Shown one piece after another: positions 52,545 through 60,377 of a stretch of 64,000 nt of DNA. The notes beneath the pieces were generated by a model. It had not been told where the DNA came from. It was given only the letters and a program-made list of their open reading frames with translations, and did no database searches. The stretch covers positions 1 to 64,000 of the forward strand of contig CAXTOX010000004.1 in the NCBI GenBank assembly GCA_964245885.1. Reading direction: 5' to 3'. How positions within the stretch are numbered: the first letter of the stretch is position 1; every line of letters starts with the position of its first letter. The stretch comes from CAHJWO01 sp964245885. GTDB taxonomy: Bacteria; Verrucomicrobiota; Verrucomicrobiia; Chthoniobacterales; SZAS-18. The position numbers and the translations under genes were made by a program.

Positions 52545-52771
52545 GCGGTGGCGAGCGGAACTTCGAGTTCCTCCACGCGCCACGCGGCGTAGGACAGCGC
52601 CTCGCCGATGTCTTCCGCAACCAGATAGGGATAGAGCCGGAGGATTTCCTCGTGCGGAACTCCCTTCGCCACGAGACCGACGACCGTGCCGACGGTGACC
52701 CGCAGGCCCCGGATGCAAGGCTTGCCACCCATGACGTTGGGATCGTGGGTGATGTGGGAAGCTTCCGGCAT
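52541..52771 (-). CDS. DUF433 antitoxin
   Basis: A 76-aa DUF433 (VapB-like) protein. ITHDPNVMGGKPCIRGLRVTVGTVVGLVAKGVPHEEILRLYPYL is the diagnostic segment, a helix-turn-helix-like DNA-binding module that probably also represses the operon. It precedes and overlaps the DUF5615 gene. It starts 62 bp downstream of the helicase stop on the same strand. Confidence 0.92.
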   Translation of the reverse strand: MPEASHITHDPNVMGGKPCIRGLRVTVGTVVGLVAKGVPHEEILRLYPYLVAEDIGEALSYAAWRVEELEVPLATA

Positions 52772-52833
52772 GGCGAGAAGTTACCGGAACCCGGCCGCCG
52801 TTGCACCTGAAAACACCGCGGGCCGCAGGCGGG

Positions 52834-52920
52834 CTATTCCAGCAGGCTCTCGATTTCCTCGAAAGAGAGGGTTTCGAGGAGGGGTTCGTCCTTTTCGCGC
52901 TCGACGAGGCTCGCGGTCAG
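52834..52920 (-). repeat. 3' end of the SNF2 helicase gene, copy B of the 87-bp direct repeat
   Basis: This is the intact tail of the helicase gene and the partner of 52099-52185 (83 of 87 identical). With copy A it brackets the DUF433/DUF5615 operon, so the toxin-antitoxin pair sits between two direct repeats 735 bp apart. Confidence 0.92.
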
Positions 52921-55900
52921 TTCCTTCTTGCGGTTTTGCAGGGCGAAGATTTTTTCCTCCACCGTGCCGCGGGCGATGAGGCGGTAGGCGGTGACCACGC
53001 GCGTCTGGCCGATGCGGTGCGCACGGTCGGTGGCCTGGGCTTCGACGGCCGGGTTCCACCACGGGTCGAAGTGGATGACCGTGTCCGCCCCGGTGAGGTT
53101 CAGGCCGACGCCGCCGGCTTTCACGCTGATGAGGAAGGCAGTGATGCTCGCGTCGGATTGGAAACGCTCCACCTGCGCGGTGCGTTCGCGCGGCTTGGTC
53201 GAACCGTCGAGGTAGCAGAACGTCGTCCCCTGCCCTTCGAGGTGCGCGGAGAGGATTTTCAACATCGACACGAACTGGCTGAAGATCAGCACCCGGTGGC
53301 CGCCCTCGCGGATTTCGGTGAGGAGTTCGTCGAGGAGGGTCAGCTTGGCGGAGACGGCGGCGGGGCGGACCGGGCGGTTGGAAGAGGTGGTGGGTTCTTC
53401 GTCGCCCTCGTCGGCGAGGTCGGTGGACGACGCGGCGGCGTCGGGTTGGAGGCCGAGCAGGCGGAGATCGCAACAGGCCTGGCGCAGACGGAGGAGCGCG
53501 GTGAGGACGAGCATGCGGCCCGCGCCCTGGTTCTTGTCGCGGCGGGCGTGGTCGAGCTTGAGGCGGGATTGTTCGAGGAGGCCGCGGTAGACCTCCGTTT
53601 GCGCGGGGGTGAGGTCGCAGAAGGCGGTTTGCTCGATGCGGTCGGGGAGTTCGGTGGCCACGTCCTTCTTGCGGCGGCGCAGGAGGACGGGGCGCAGGCG
53701 GCGGGTGAGGCGTTCGCGCACGCCGTCGGCGGCGGGGTCGCCGGGGCGGCTGAGCGGGAGTTCGTAGCGTTCGCGGAAGTCCTGGCGGTTGCCGAGGTAG
53801 CCGGGCAGAGCGAAACGCATGATCGACCACAGGTCGCGCACGGAGTTTTCCATGGGCGTGCCTGTCAGCACGAAGCGGTGGCGGCTGCGGAGTTCGCAGG
53901 CGGCCTTGGCAACCTGGCTGTCCGGGTTCTTGATGTGGTGGGCCTCGTCGAGGATGACGGCGGCGAACTCGGTTTGGCGGTACTTGTCCAGGTCGCGGCG
54001 CAAGAGGGCGTAGCTCGTGACGACGAGGTCGTGGGAAGAGACTTGGGCGAAGAGGGCGGCGCGGTCGGGGCCGTCGATGGCGAGGGTGCGGAGTTCGGGG
54101 GTGAACCGGGCGGCTTCACGCTGCCAGTTGTCCACCAGCGAGGTCGGGCAGACGACCAGGGAAGGCAGAAGGTAAAAGGTAGAAGGTAGAAGTCCAGAGG
54201 CAGAGGCAGAAGAAGCAGCGGCGGTTTTGGAGGCGGAGAGGTAGGCCAGGGCTTGCAGGGTTTTGCCGAGGCCCATCTCGTCGGCCAGGATGCCGCCGAG
54301 GGCGTTGGCGGCGAGGAGCGCGAGCCAGCGAACGCCGTCGCGTTGGTAGGCACGGAGCGCGGCGGTGAGCGCGGGCGTTAGGGTGGGTTCGGCAGCGCGC
54401 TGGATTTTGCCCTGGCGCTGGAGATAGTCGTTCCACGTTGGCGCGGCGGCGACGTTCCAACGTTCGAAGGTCGCCTCCAGATACGCGCTCTTGCTGCGGT
54501 CCAGTCGGTATACGCCGGGTTGCGGCTGGGACGGGTCGCAATCGCGCAGGACTTCCTGGAAGTCGTTCAAGAGTTCTTCGGGAAGGATCGCGCGTTTGCC
54601 GTTGCGCAGCCGCGCGTGGCCGGTGCCCATTTGCAAGAGGCGCTGGATTTCCGCGGCGGGATAACGCTCACCGGTGCGGCTGGTGAAATTCATCTCCAGC
54701 TCGAACCAGTCTGCGCCGGAACGCGGCGAGGCGATCTCGGGGGTGATGAACTCGATCCGCTGGCTGACGTTCGTAAACCGCGCTCCGAGCGTAACCTTCC
54801 AACCGGGGTCGGCTTGCAGGGCGGGCAATTCCCGCGCGACGAAACGCAGCACGCGGTCCTCGCCCTTGAGATAGTATTGATGCGTGGAGTTTGGCCCTTC
54901 GAACCCCGCCTGCTTCAGCCGCGCGAGGGCGGCCCGCTCCGCGCCGACGTGGCGGGTGCGGATCACCCGCGATGGCCCATGCAGCCCGATGCCGACCATG
55001 CGGCGCTCGGGTTCTGAGGAGGCGTGCTCCAACCAACCTTTCCCGTAGTCGGTCTGCAACTGCGCGCCGAGTTGGTTGAGCGAGCCTTCCAGCGACAGGA
55101 TGAACGTCGGCGGGGCGGGTTCAGGGTCTTCAACGGTCTTGCGCGCGATGGCGTGGTCGTCGGAACGCAGGTCAAAGAACGGCCCCAGCCGCGGCCATTC
55201 GCCGTCCATGAAGGCCTCGGCCTGTTCCGGCGGGAGGCGGCGGGACGATTCCTCCAGCAGTGGAAAATACGGCGTCGGCAGGCCCGGCGAGACCGGCTGG
55301 AGCGACGTGCCGCCGGAACCGGTCCGCAACAGCCAGGCGCATTGGCCCGCCACGAACGCTCGGGCCTCGTCCGGCCACTGGACGGCAAGGTCGAGCGACC
55401 CGTCCGGCAGGAATTTGGCGCGCAACGCCGGCTTGCAGGGTCCGGCGGACACCTTCAACGTGCCGGAGCGACCGAGCGTCAAACGCGGGTGGCCCACGAG
55501 CGCACCGAGGAGGTCGAGGAAGGCCGCGCGGTCCACGAAGGACATGCCGCCGGGCACGGTGTTGGTGGCGGCGGCGACCCGCTCGACGACGCGGAGGTCC
55601 TCCGGCAGGAGCGTACGCGGGGTGCCGGGGGCGTTGAACATCGTGCGGCTGCCGCCGGTGGAGAGTTCGAGGCCGACGAGGAGCTGGCCTTTCGCCCAGG
55701 CGGCCGCGAGGTCGGGCGCGAGGACGACGTGCAGGCGCGCGGCGGCAGAGGGGTCAGCCTGGAAGGGCAGCGCGACGGGGACGGGTTTCGCGGGTGCGCC
55801 TGGCTTGCTGGCGGCAACCGGCGCGGACGGCGTTGGCGCGGGCGGGTTCATCCCGGCCAGGATCGCCACACCGACGGCCACGGAATGGGCGCAGATCGTG

Positions 55901-56163
55901 CCATATTCGCGCGACGGGCGGCAGGTGCAGAGGTTTTCGATGTTCGTGGGCGTCTTGATCTTGAGGCCGGCTTTGTACTCGCGGTCCCCTTCTCTGACCA
56001 TGCCTTGTAGGACCGGCGGCGAGTACGTCGCGCCGCTCACCCGCCCCGCCTCGCGCAAGCCGCGGGCGTGGCGGATGACCTCCCAGCCGCCGGCGGCGAT
56101 GAGGAGTTTCTCGGTCAAGGGCACCGGCGCGGTGGCCGGCAACGGGTAGCGGGAAGGCTGCAT
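52834..56163 (-). CDS. SWIM zinc-finger SNF2-family helicase (second copy type)
   Basis: A 1109-aa Swi2/Snf2 ATPase, probably remodelling protein-DNA complexes. The N-terminal SWIM finger is CTCRPSREYGTICAHSVAV (about residues 78-96). A region of some 500 residues (SNF2-helicase-associated type, with LNDFQEVLRDCD, RSKSAYLEATFERW) precedes the core: I ADEMGLGKT, Ia VVCPTSLVDNW, II LDEAHHIKN, III LTGTPMENS, V LISVKAGGVGLNL, VI DRAHRIGQ. Between motifs I and Ia lies an extra peptide, ASGLLPSTFYLLPS, encoded by heptameric repeats. The 3' end is duplicated downstream. It is divergent from parA. Confidence 0.94.
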   Translation of the reverse strand: MQPSRYPLPATAPVPLTEKLLIAAGGWEVIRHARGLREAGRVSGATYSPPVLQGMVREGDREYKAGLKIKTPTNIENLCTCRPSREYGTICAHSVAVGVAILAGMNPPAPTPSAPVAASKPGAPAKPVPVALPFQADPSAAARLHVVLAPDLAAAWAKGQLLVGLELSTGGSRTMFNAPGTPRTLLPEDLRVVERVAAATNTVPGGMSFVDRAAFLDLLGALVGHPRLTLGRSGTLKVSAGPCKPALRAKFLPDGSLDLAVQWPDEARAFVAGQCAWLLRTGSGGTSLQPVSPGLPTPYFPLLEESSRRLPPEQAEAFMDGEWPRLGPFFDLRSDDHAIARKTVEDPEPAPPTFILSLEGSLNQLGAQLQTDYGKGWLEHASSEPERRMVGIGLHGPSRVIRTRHVGAERAALARLKQAGFEGPNSTHQYYLKGEDRVLRFVARELPALQADPGWKVTLGARFTNVSQRIEFITPEIASPRSGADWFELEMNFTSRTGERYPAAEIQRLLQMGTGHARLRNGKRAILPEELLNDFQEVLRDCDPSQPQPGVYRLDRSKSAYLEATFERWNVAAAPTWNDYLQRQGKIQRAAEPTLTPALTAALRAYQRDGVRWLALLAANALGGILADEMGLGKTLQALAYLSASKTAAASSASASGLLPSTFYLLPSLVVCPTSLVDNWQREAARFTPELRTLAIDGPDRAALFAQVSSHDLVVTSYALLRRDLDKYRQTEFAAVILDEAHHIKNPDSQVAKAACELRSRHRFVLTGTPMENSVRDLWSIMRFALPGYLGNRQDFRERYELPLSRPGDPAADGVRERLTRRLRPVLLRRRKKDVATELPDRIEQTAFCDLTPAQTEVYRGLLEQSRLKLDHARRDKNQGAGRMLVLTALLRLRQACCDLRLLGLQPDAAASSTDLADEGDEEPTTSSNRPVRPAAVSAKLTLLDELLTEIREGGHRVLIFSQFVSMLKILSAHLEGQGTTFCYLDGSTKPRERTAQVERFQSDASITAFLISVKAGGVGLNLTGADTVIHFDPWWNPAVEAQATDRAHRIGQTRVVTAYRLIARGTVEEKIFALQNRKKELTASLVEREKDEPLLETLSFEEIESLLE
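54161..54216. repeat. Heptameric repeat inside the helicase gene
   Basis: Consecutive heptads GAAGGCA, GAAGGTA, AAAGGTA, GAAGGTA, GAAGTCC and degenerate followers occupy 54161-54216 on the plus strand. They are in frame with the helicase (minus) and encode the Ala/Ser- and LPSTFYLLPS-type insert between motifs I and Ia. The same repeat type fills the accB-accC spacer. Confidence 0.85.
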
Positions 56164-56250
56164 GGAGGCAGGAGAGAAGAAAAAGCGTGTCTGCGCTGGC
56201 GTTCGTGGACAAACTTTGCTCTACGTCTACGGTCCCGGCAACGCCCACGC

Positions 56251-57084
56251 ATGCACATGAAGCTCATCGCCATCGCCAACCAAAAAGGCGGGGTGGGTAA
56301 AACCACCACGGCGGTCAATCTGTCGGCGTGCCTCGCCGCCATGGGCTGGCGCGTGCTCCTGATCGACCTCGACCCGCAGGCCAACGCCACCAGCGCCATC
56401 GGCCTGGAAGGCGTCGAGGGGATGAGCCTCTACCGGGCATTCATCGGCGAGGTGCCATTGATCGAACAAATCCTCCCCACCCGGCTGGATAATCTGTTCC
56501 TGATCCCGGCCGACCTCGACCTTGCCGGCGCGGAGGTCGAGGTGGCGCGGCTGGACAACCATCTCGTGCGTCTACAGGAGATCATCCGCCCCCTCGTGGA
56601 GGACGCGCCGTTCGACTTCGTGGTGATGGATTGTCCACCCTCGCTGGGCATCATCATGACCAACGCTCTGGCCGCCGCCGACGAACTGCTCGTCCCGATC
56701 CAGTGCGAATACTTCGCGCTCGAAGGACTATCCAAGATCGTCGGTCTGGTCGAGCAGATCCGCGGCGTGGCCAATTCCAACCTGAACATCGGCGGGATCG
56801 TCATGACCATGTACGATTCGCGGACCAGCCTCGGCAAACAGGTGGTCGGCGAGGTGCGCAAGCATTTCGACACGACGACCTACCAGACGATGATCCCCCG
56901 CTCCGTGCGCCTCGGGGAAGCGCCGAGCTTCGGCCAGACGATCCTGGAATACGATCCGAGCGGTGTCGCGGCGAAAGCGTACAAGCAGATGGCGGAGGAA
57001 TTCATCCGGCGTCAGCGCGGCGAGATCATCCCTGCCGTTCCGTTGGAAGACGAGCCGGAGGTTTCGCCGGACGTGAGGTCCTGA
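56251..57084 (+). CDS. parA: ParA-family chromosome-partitioning ATPase
   Basis: A 277-aa deviant Walker-type ATPase. ATG 56251 (or 56257) gives MKLIAIANQKGGVGKTTTAVNLSACLA with the signature lysine of KGGVGKTT. LLIDLDPQANATSAIG, FVVMDCPPSLGIIMTNAL and YEPSFGQ-like EAPSFGQTILEYDPSGVAAKAYKQMAEEF follow, as in chromosomal Soj proteins. No parB follows within the window: the next gene is aat. Either parB is elsewhere or this is an orphan ParA. Confidence 0.93.
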   Translation: MHMKLIAIANQKGGVGKTTTAVNLSACLAAMGWRVLLIDLDPQANATSAIGLEGVEGMSLYRAFIGEVPLIEQILPTRLDNLFLIPADLDLAGAEVEVARLDNHLVRLQEIIRPLVEDAPFDFVVMDCPPSLGIIMTNALAAADELLVPIQCEYFALEGLSKIVGLVEQIRGVANSNLNIGGIVMTMYDSRTSLGKQVVGEVRKHFDTTTYQTMIPRSVRLGEAPSFGQTILEYDPSGVAAKAYKQMAEEFIRRQRGEIIPAVPLEDEPEVSPDVRS

Positions 57085-57173
57085 ACCTGGCTGGTTGAGG
57101 CGTATCCGACGCGGCGAGTTGGACGCCTGCCCCCTGTTGCGGTATTTTCCCTGGCCAGCTTCCCGGCGCCCCC

Positions 57174-57770
57174 TTGTCCCGTCATCGCTCCATCAATTTG
57201 TCCGCGCCGTTGTTGCTGGAGGGTTACCGGCGCGGGTTGTTCCCGATGGCGCTCGACGACGGCGAGATCGGCTGGTTCTCGCCCGATCCCCGGGGGATCA
57301 TTCCGCTGGAGCCGACCGGCTTTCACGTTCCGCATGGGCTGAAGCGTGCTCTGAAGAAAGCGCCGTTTGAAATCCGGATGAACACGGCGTTCGAGGCCGT
57401 GATCCGGGCGTGTGCCCGGCGCACGGAGACATGGATCAGCGAGGAGATCATCCGCTCCTACCGCGATTTGCACCTACTCGGCTACGGGCACAGCGTGGAA
57501 TGCTGGCAGGACGGCGAACTCGTCGGTGGACTGTACGGGGTGGCGCTCGGCGGGGCGTTTTTCGGGGAGTCGATGTTTCACACGAGCACCGACGCCTCGA
57601 AGGTCGCGTTGGTGCGGTTGGTCGAATGGATGCGCCTGCGGGGCTACTCGCTGCTGGATATCCAATGGACGACGCCGCACCTGAAGACGTTCGGGGCCAT
57701 CGACATCCCGCGGGTCGATTACTTGCAACGGCTCGCCTCGGCGCTCCAACAGCCGCGGGAGTTTTGTTAG
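57174..57770 (+). CDS. aat: Leucyl/phenylalanyl-tRNA--protein transferase
   Basis: Adds Leu or Phe to N-terminal Lys/Arg of proteins, marking them for ClpS/ClpAP degradation (N-degron pathway). 198 aa with TTG 57174 as start: LEGYRRGLFPMALDDGEIGWFSPDPRGIIPL, IRACARRTETWISEEIIRSYRDLHLLGYGHSVECW, GGLYGVALGGAFFGESMFHTSTDASK and LLDIQWTTPHLKTFGA. All conserved blocks are present. Its stop overlaps the convergent reductase gene by 4 nt. Confidence 0.95.
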   Translation: MSRHRSINLSAPLLLEGYRRGLFPMALDDGEIGWFSPDPRGIIPLEPTGFHVPHGLKRALKKAPFEIRMNTAFEAVIRACARRTETWISEEIIRSYRDLHLLGYGHSVECWQDGELVGGLYGVALGGAFFGESMFHTSTDASKVALVRLVEWMRLRGYSLLDIQWTTPHLKTFGAIDIPRVDYLQRLASALQQPREFC

Positions 57771-58753
57771 AGCGTGCTACCGGAAAGATTTGTCCACAGG
57801 CTGCGCAGCAGGTGGTAGAGTGTTTCCAGGCGGCCGACTTCTGCGTCGGCGTTGAATGCGCGCCGGTACGCCTCGCCCCAGATCGCCTCCAGCTCCAGCG
57901 GGCGACCCGCTTTGAAGTCCAGCACCGTGCTCGGCAGGTAACGGCCCATCTCCGCCGTGCGCTTGAACTGCAAATCCGCGAAGTCCGACGGGATCGCGTG
58001 CCCGAGCTTCCGCGCGGCGGCGACCACCTCGTCGGCCAGGCGCCGCGTGAGGTACGCCAAGTCGTCGTCCGCGAGGATGTCGGCGGTTGAGACCGGCGGC
58101 TGGTCCCTTCCCCGTTGGGCGGTCGCCAGCACGGTCATGCCGTTGAAGGGAATGTTCCAGACGAGCTTGCGCCAGCGGGCTTCGGCGAGGTCGGTGACCA
58201 CCCGCGCGTTGATGCCGCAGCGTTTGAACTCCCAGGCGATGTCGTGGGTGCGCGGCAGCGGGAAGCCGGCGTGCTCGCCGAGCGAGATCGTCCCGTGGCC
58301 GAGGTGTTCGATGACGCCGGGTTCCGTCTTGTTGAGGCACACGAAGCACAGGCCGCCGAGCACGCGCTCCGCACCGTAGCGTTCGGCGAGGAATTCCTCG
58401 TTGCCCAGACCGTTCTGGAGCGTGAGCAGCACGGTGTCCGGGCGCAACAACGGAGCCAGCAGCGCGGGCAGTGCATCGTTCGCCGTGGCCTTGACGGCGA
58501 TCAAGACGAGGTCGCAGGAGCCGATCGTTTCCGTCGAGGAGTGCGCGAGCGTTTTCGCCACGCGGAAGTTGCCCTCGCGGCTTTTCACCCGCAGTCCGAA
58601 ACGCTTCACCACCCGTCGCTCCTCTTCCGAGCGGATCAGGAAATGCACCTCGCGCCCGAAGTACGCCAGCTTTGCCCCGTAGAACCCCCCGACCGCGCCG
58701 GTCCCGACCACCGCGATACGGTAGCGCGGCAGGACGTGCGTCGACGGCTTCAT
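57767..58753 (-). CDS. Ketopantoate reductase-family protein
   Basis: A 328-aa NADP-dependent reductase of the PanE/ApbA family (ketopantoate to pantoate in CoA synthesis). From ATG 58753: RIAVVGTGAVGGFYGAKLAYFGREVHFLIRS for the Rossmann domain, VLIAVKATANDALPALL with the catalytic lysine, LTLQNGLGNEEFLAERYG, and WRKLVWNIPFNGMTVLA. Several PanE-like proteins act on other 2-ketoacids, so the name panE is likely but not certain. It overlaps the upstream PPOX gene by ATGA. Confidence 0.88.
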   Translation of the reverse strand: MKPSTHVLPRYRIAVVGTGAVGGFYGAKLAYFGREVHFLIRSEEERRVVKRFGLRVKSREGNFRVAKTLAHSSTETIGSCDLVLIAVKATANDALPALLAPLLRPDTVLLTLQNGLGNEEFLAERYGAERVLGGLCFVCLNKTEPGVIEHLGHGTISLGEHAGFPLPRTHDIAWEFKRCGINARVVTDLAEARWRKLVWNIPFNGMTVLATAQRGRDQPPVSTADILADDDLAYLTRRLADEVVAAARKLGHAIPSDFADLQFKRTAEMGRYLPSTVLDFKAGRPLELEAIWGEAYRRAFNADAEVGRLETLYHLLRSLWTNLSGSTL

Positions 58754-59400
58754 TCCTCGCGCCAGGGACGCGGCAGGTCGCGCACGCCGAAGTAGTCGCC
58801 GCCCTTCGCCACCGGATCGTCGGTGCCCCACGGGATGTTCTTGTCGCGCTTGGCGAGCAGAGGGATGTGCTTTGAGCAGTGGATGTAGGCTTCCTCGACG
58901 TGCACGACGACCCAGCGTTCGGGGCGGCGGCCGGCCGTGTCGGCCAGGGCGCGCCCGACGGCTTCGCGCAACCGCGGAGAGATGCCGTCGTCCGCGAGCA
59001 GCGCCTCGTTTTCCGCGACGCCCGCCTCGCCGTTGACGTGGCAGCCGACCGTCGAGCGGAAGAAATCCACGAACAGCAGTCCGACGTGCCCGTTCTCGGA
59101 AATGTTGCCGACGCTGGCCATCACGCCGTTACCCCGGTACTCGGGGTAAGCCAGCGTCTGCTCGTCCACCACCGTGACAAACCCCGGCGGCCCTGCTCGG
59201 NNNNNNNNNNCGCAGTTCCCGGCGGCGTCGGCGGTTGAAACGAAGACGAGTTCCTGCGCGGCGATGAACTCGCGCATCCGGTCGTTCAGATGGTCGAGCA
59301 CCTGGTGCTTGTAGAACGCTTCCGCACGGCGCTGGGTGCCGTGCTCGCGTTGCAGCGCGTGCTCGCCCTGTGAACCGGGCAACGGGTGCTTCTCCTCCAT
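58750..59400 (-). CDS. Pyridoxamine 5'-phosphate oxidase-family (PPOX) FMN/F420-binding protein
   Basis: A 216-aa split-barrel protein. LNDRMREFIAAQELVFVSTADAAGNC is followed by a ten-N gap, then RAGPPGFVTVVDEQTLAYPEYRGNGVMASVGNISENGHVGLLFVDFF, which is the flavin-binding barrel. In relatives the missing residues are usually DCSF, giving a 12-nt stretch, so the ten N fit an in-frame gap of nearly true size. The C-terminal region (VVVHVEEAYIHCSKHIPLL) fits this family. It lacks PdxH-specific context. Substrate unknown. Confidence 0.88.
   Translation of the reverse strand: MEEKHPLPGSQGEHALQREHGTQRRAEAFYKHQVLDHLNDRMREFIAAQELVFVSTADAAGNCXXXXRAGPPGFVTVVDEQTLAYPEYRGNGVMASVGNISENGHVGLLFVDFFRSTVGCHVNGEAGVAENEALLADDGISPRLREAVGRALADTAGRRPERWVVVHVEEAYIHCSKHIPLLAKRDKNIPWGTDDPVAKGGDYFGVRDLPRPWREE
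59201..59210. other. Assembly gap (10 N) in the PPOX gene
   Basis: Ten unknown bases within a conserved loop. The frame is preserved across the gap, and the missing codons match an expected four-residue family motif. Confidence 0.99.
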
Positions 59401-59406
59401 GGATGA

Positions 59407-60336
59407 TCAACGGTGAACGTCGACGGTCAGCCCGTGCGCGGCGTGCAGGCGCGCCGCAGCCTCGACCGAGTTGCGGTGCAGCCGCGCGGTGTTCGCCAGT
59501 TCGCGGTTGTACCCGCCGCCGTAGAGCACCGCAACCGGAATCCCCCGCGGCACGAACAACCCCAGCACGAACGCGTCGCGCTCCGACATTTCCTTCAACG
59601 TAAGCTGCATCTGCCCGAAACGGTCGTTCTGGTGCGGGTCCGCACCCGAAATCCAGATCGCCAAGTCCGGCCGGAACGACTCCACCGCCGGGGGCAGCGA
59701 CTGCCGAAGCGCGTCGAGAAACACCGCGCCGGGCACGAACCGTTCCAGCCCCACGTCGAGCGAACCGGGCACCTTGCGGCTCGGGTAGTTCGCCGCGACG
59801 TGGATCGAATACGTGAAAACGTGCGGGTCCGCGCCGAGCAGGGCGTTGGTCCCGTTGCCCTGGTGGGCGTCGGTGTCCACGACCATGATCCGCAGTTCCG
59901 GCCGGTCGGTTTGCAGATCGCGCACCGCCACCGCAACATCGTTGAGTACACAGAATCCCTCCCCGTGGTCGGCGAACGCGTGGTGGGTGCCACCGGCGAG
60001 GTTGGCCGCGACGCCATCCGCCAGCGCGGCCCGCACGGCGCGGCGCGTGCCCTCCACCTCGCGGGCACACCGGGCGAAAAGCTCGGGCGACGGCGGCAGA
60101 CCGAGCATCGTCGCCTCCTTCGAGGTGAGTTCGCCACGGGAAACGCGGTCGAGGTATTCCGGCGTGTGGACCCGCTCCAGGTGTTCATGCGCAGCGGGCG
60201 CGACTTCTTCCACGTCGTCCGCTGCCACCGCGCCGCTCTCCAGGAGCATCTCGAACGCCAGCGGGAACTTGACCATCGGGAACGGATGCCCCTCCGGCAG
60301 CGGCAGGAAATAGCCCGGTGAATAGAAGCAGCGCAT
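59407..60336 (-). CDS. Histone-deacetylase-superfamily zinc deacylase
   Basis: A 309-aa arginase/HDAC-fold enzyme, acting on acetyl-lysine, acetylpolyamine or acetoin-like substrates. HTPEYLDRVSRGELT, LAGGTHHAFADHGEGFCVLND (the tandem active-site histidines at 118-119), VVDTDAHQGNG (metal ligands D156 and H158), SGADPHQNDRFG (D233) and LYGGGYNREL (near the catalytic tyrosine position, here Y followed by NRE). The zinc ligands are complete, so it should be active. The substrate cannot be read from sequence. It lies 6 nt upstream of the PPOX gene, and panE-like, PPOX and HDAC genes form one likely operon. Confidence 0.92.
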   Translation of the reverse strand: MRCFYSPGYFLPLPEGHPFPMVKFPLAFEMLLESGAVAADDVEEVAPAAHEHLERVHTPEYLDRVSRGELTSKEATMLGLPPSPELFARCAREVEGTRRAVRAALADGVAANLAGGTHHAFADHGEGFCVLNDVAVAVRDLQTDRPELRIMVVDTDAHQGNGTNALLGADPHVFTYSIHVAANYPSRKVPGSLDVGLERFVPGAVFLDALRQSLPPAVESFRPDLAIWISGADPHQNDRFGQMQLTLKEMSERDAFVLGLFVPRGIPVAVLYGGGYNRELANTARLHRNSVEAAARLHAAHGLTVDVHR

Positions 60337-60377
60337 CGCTTCTTTTCAGGAACATTCGCCGCTGCCCGCCCGGCTAT

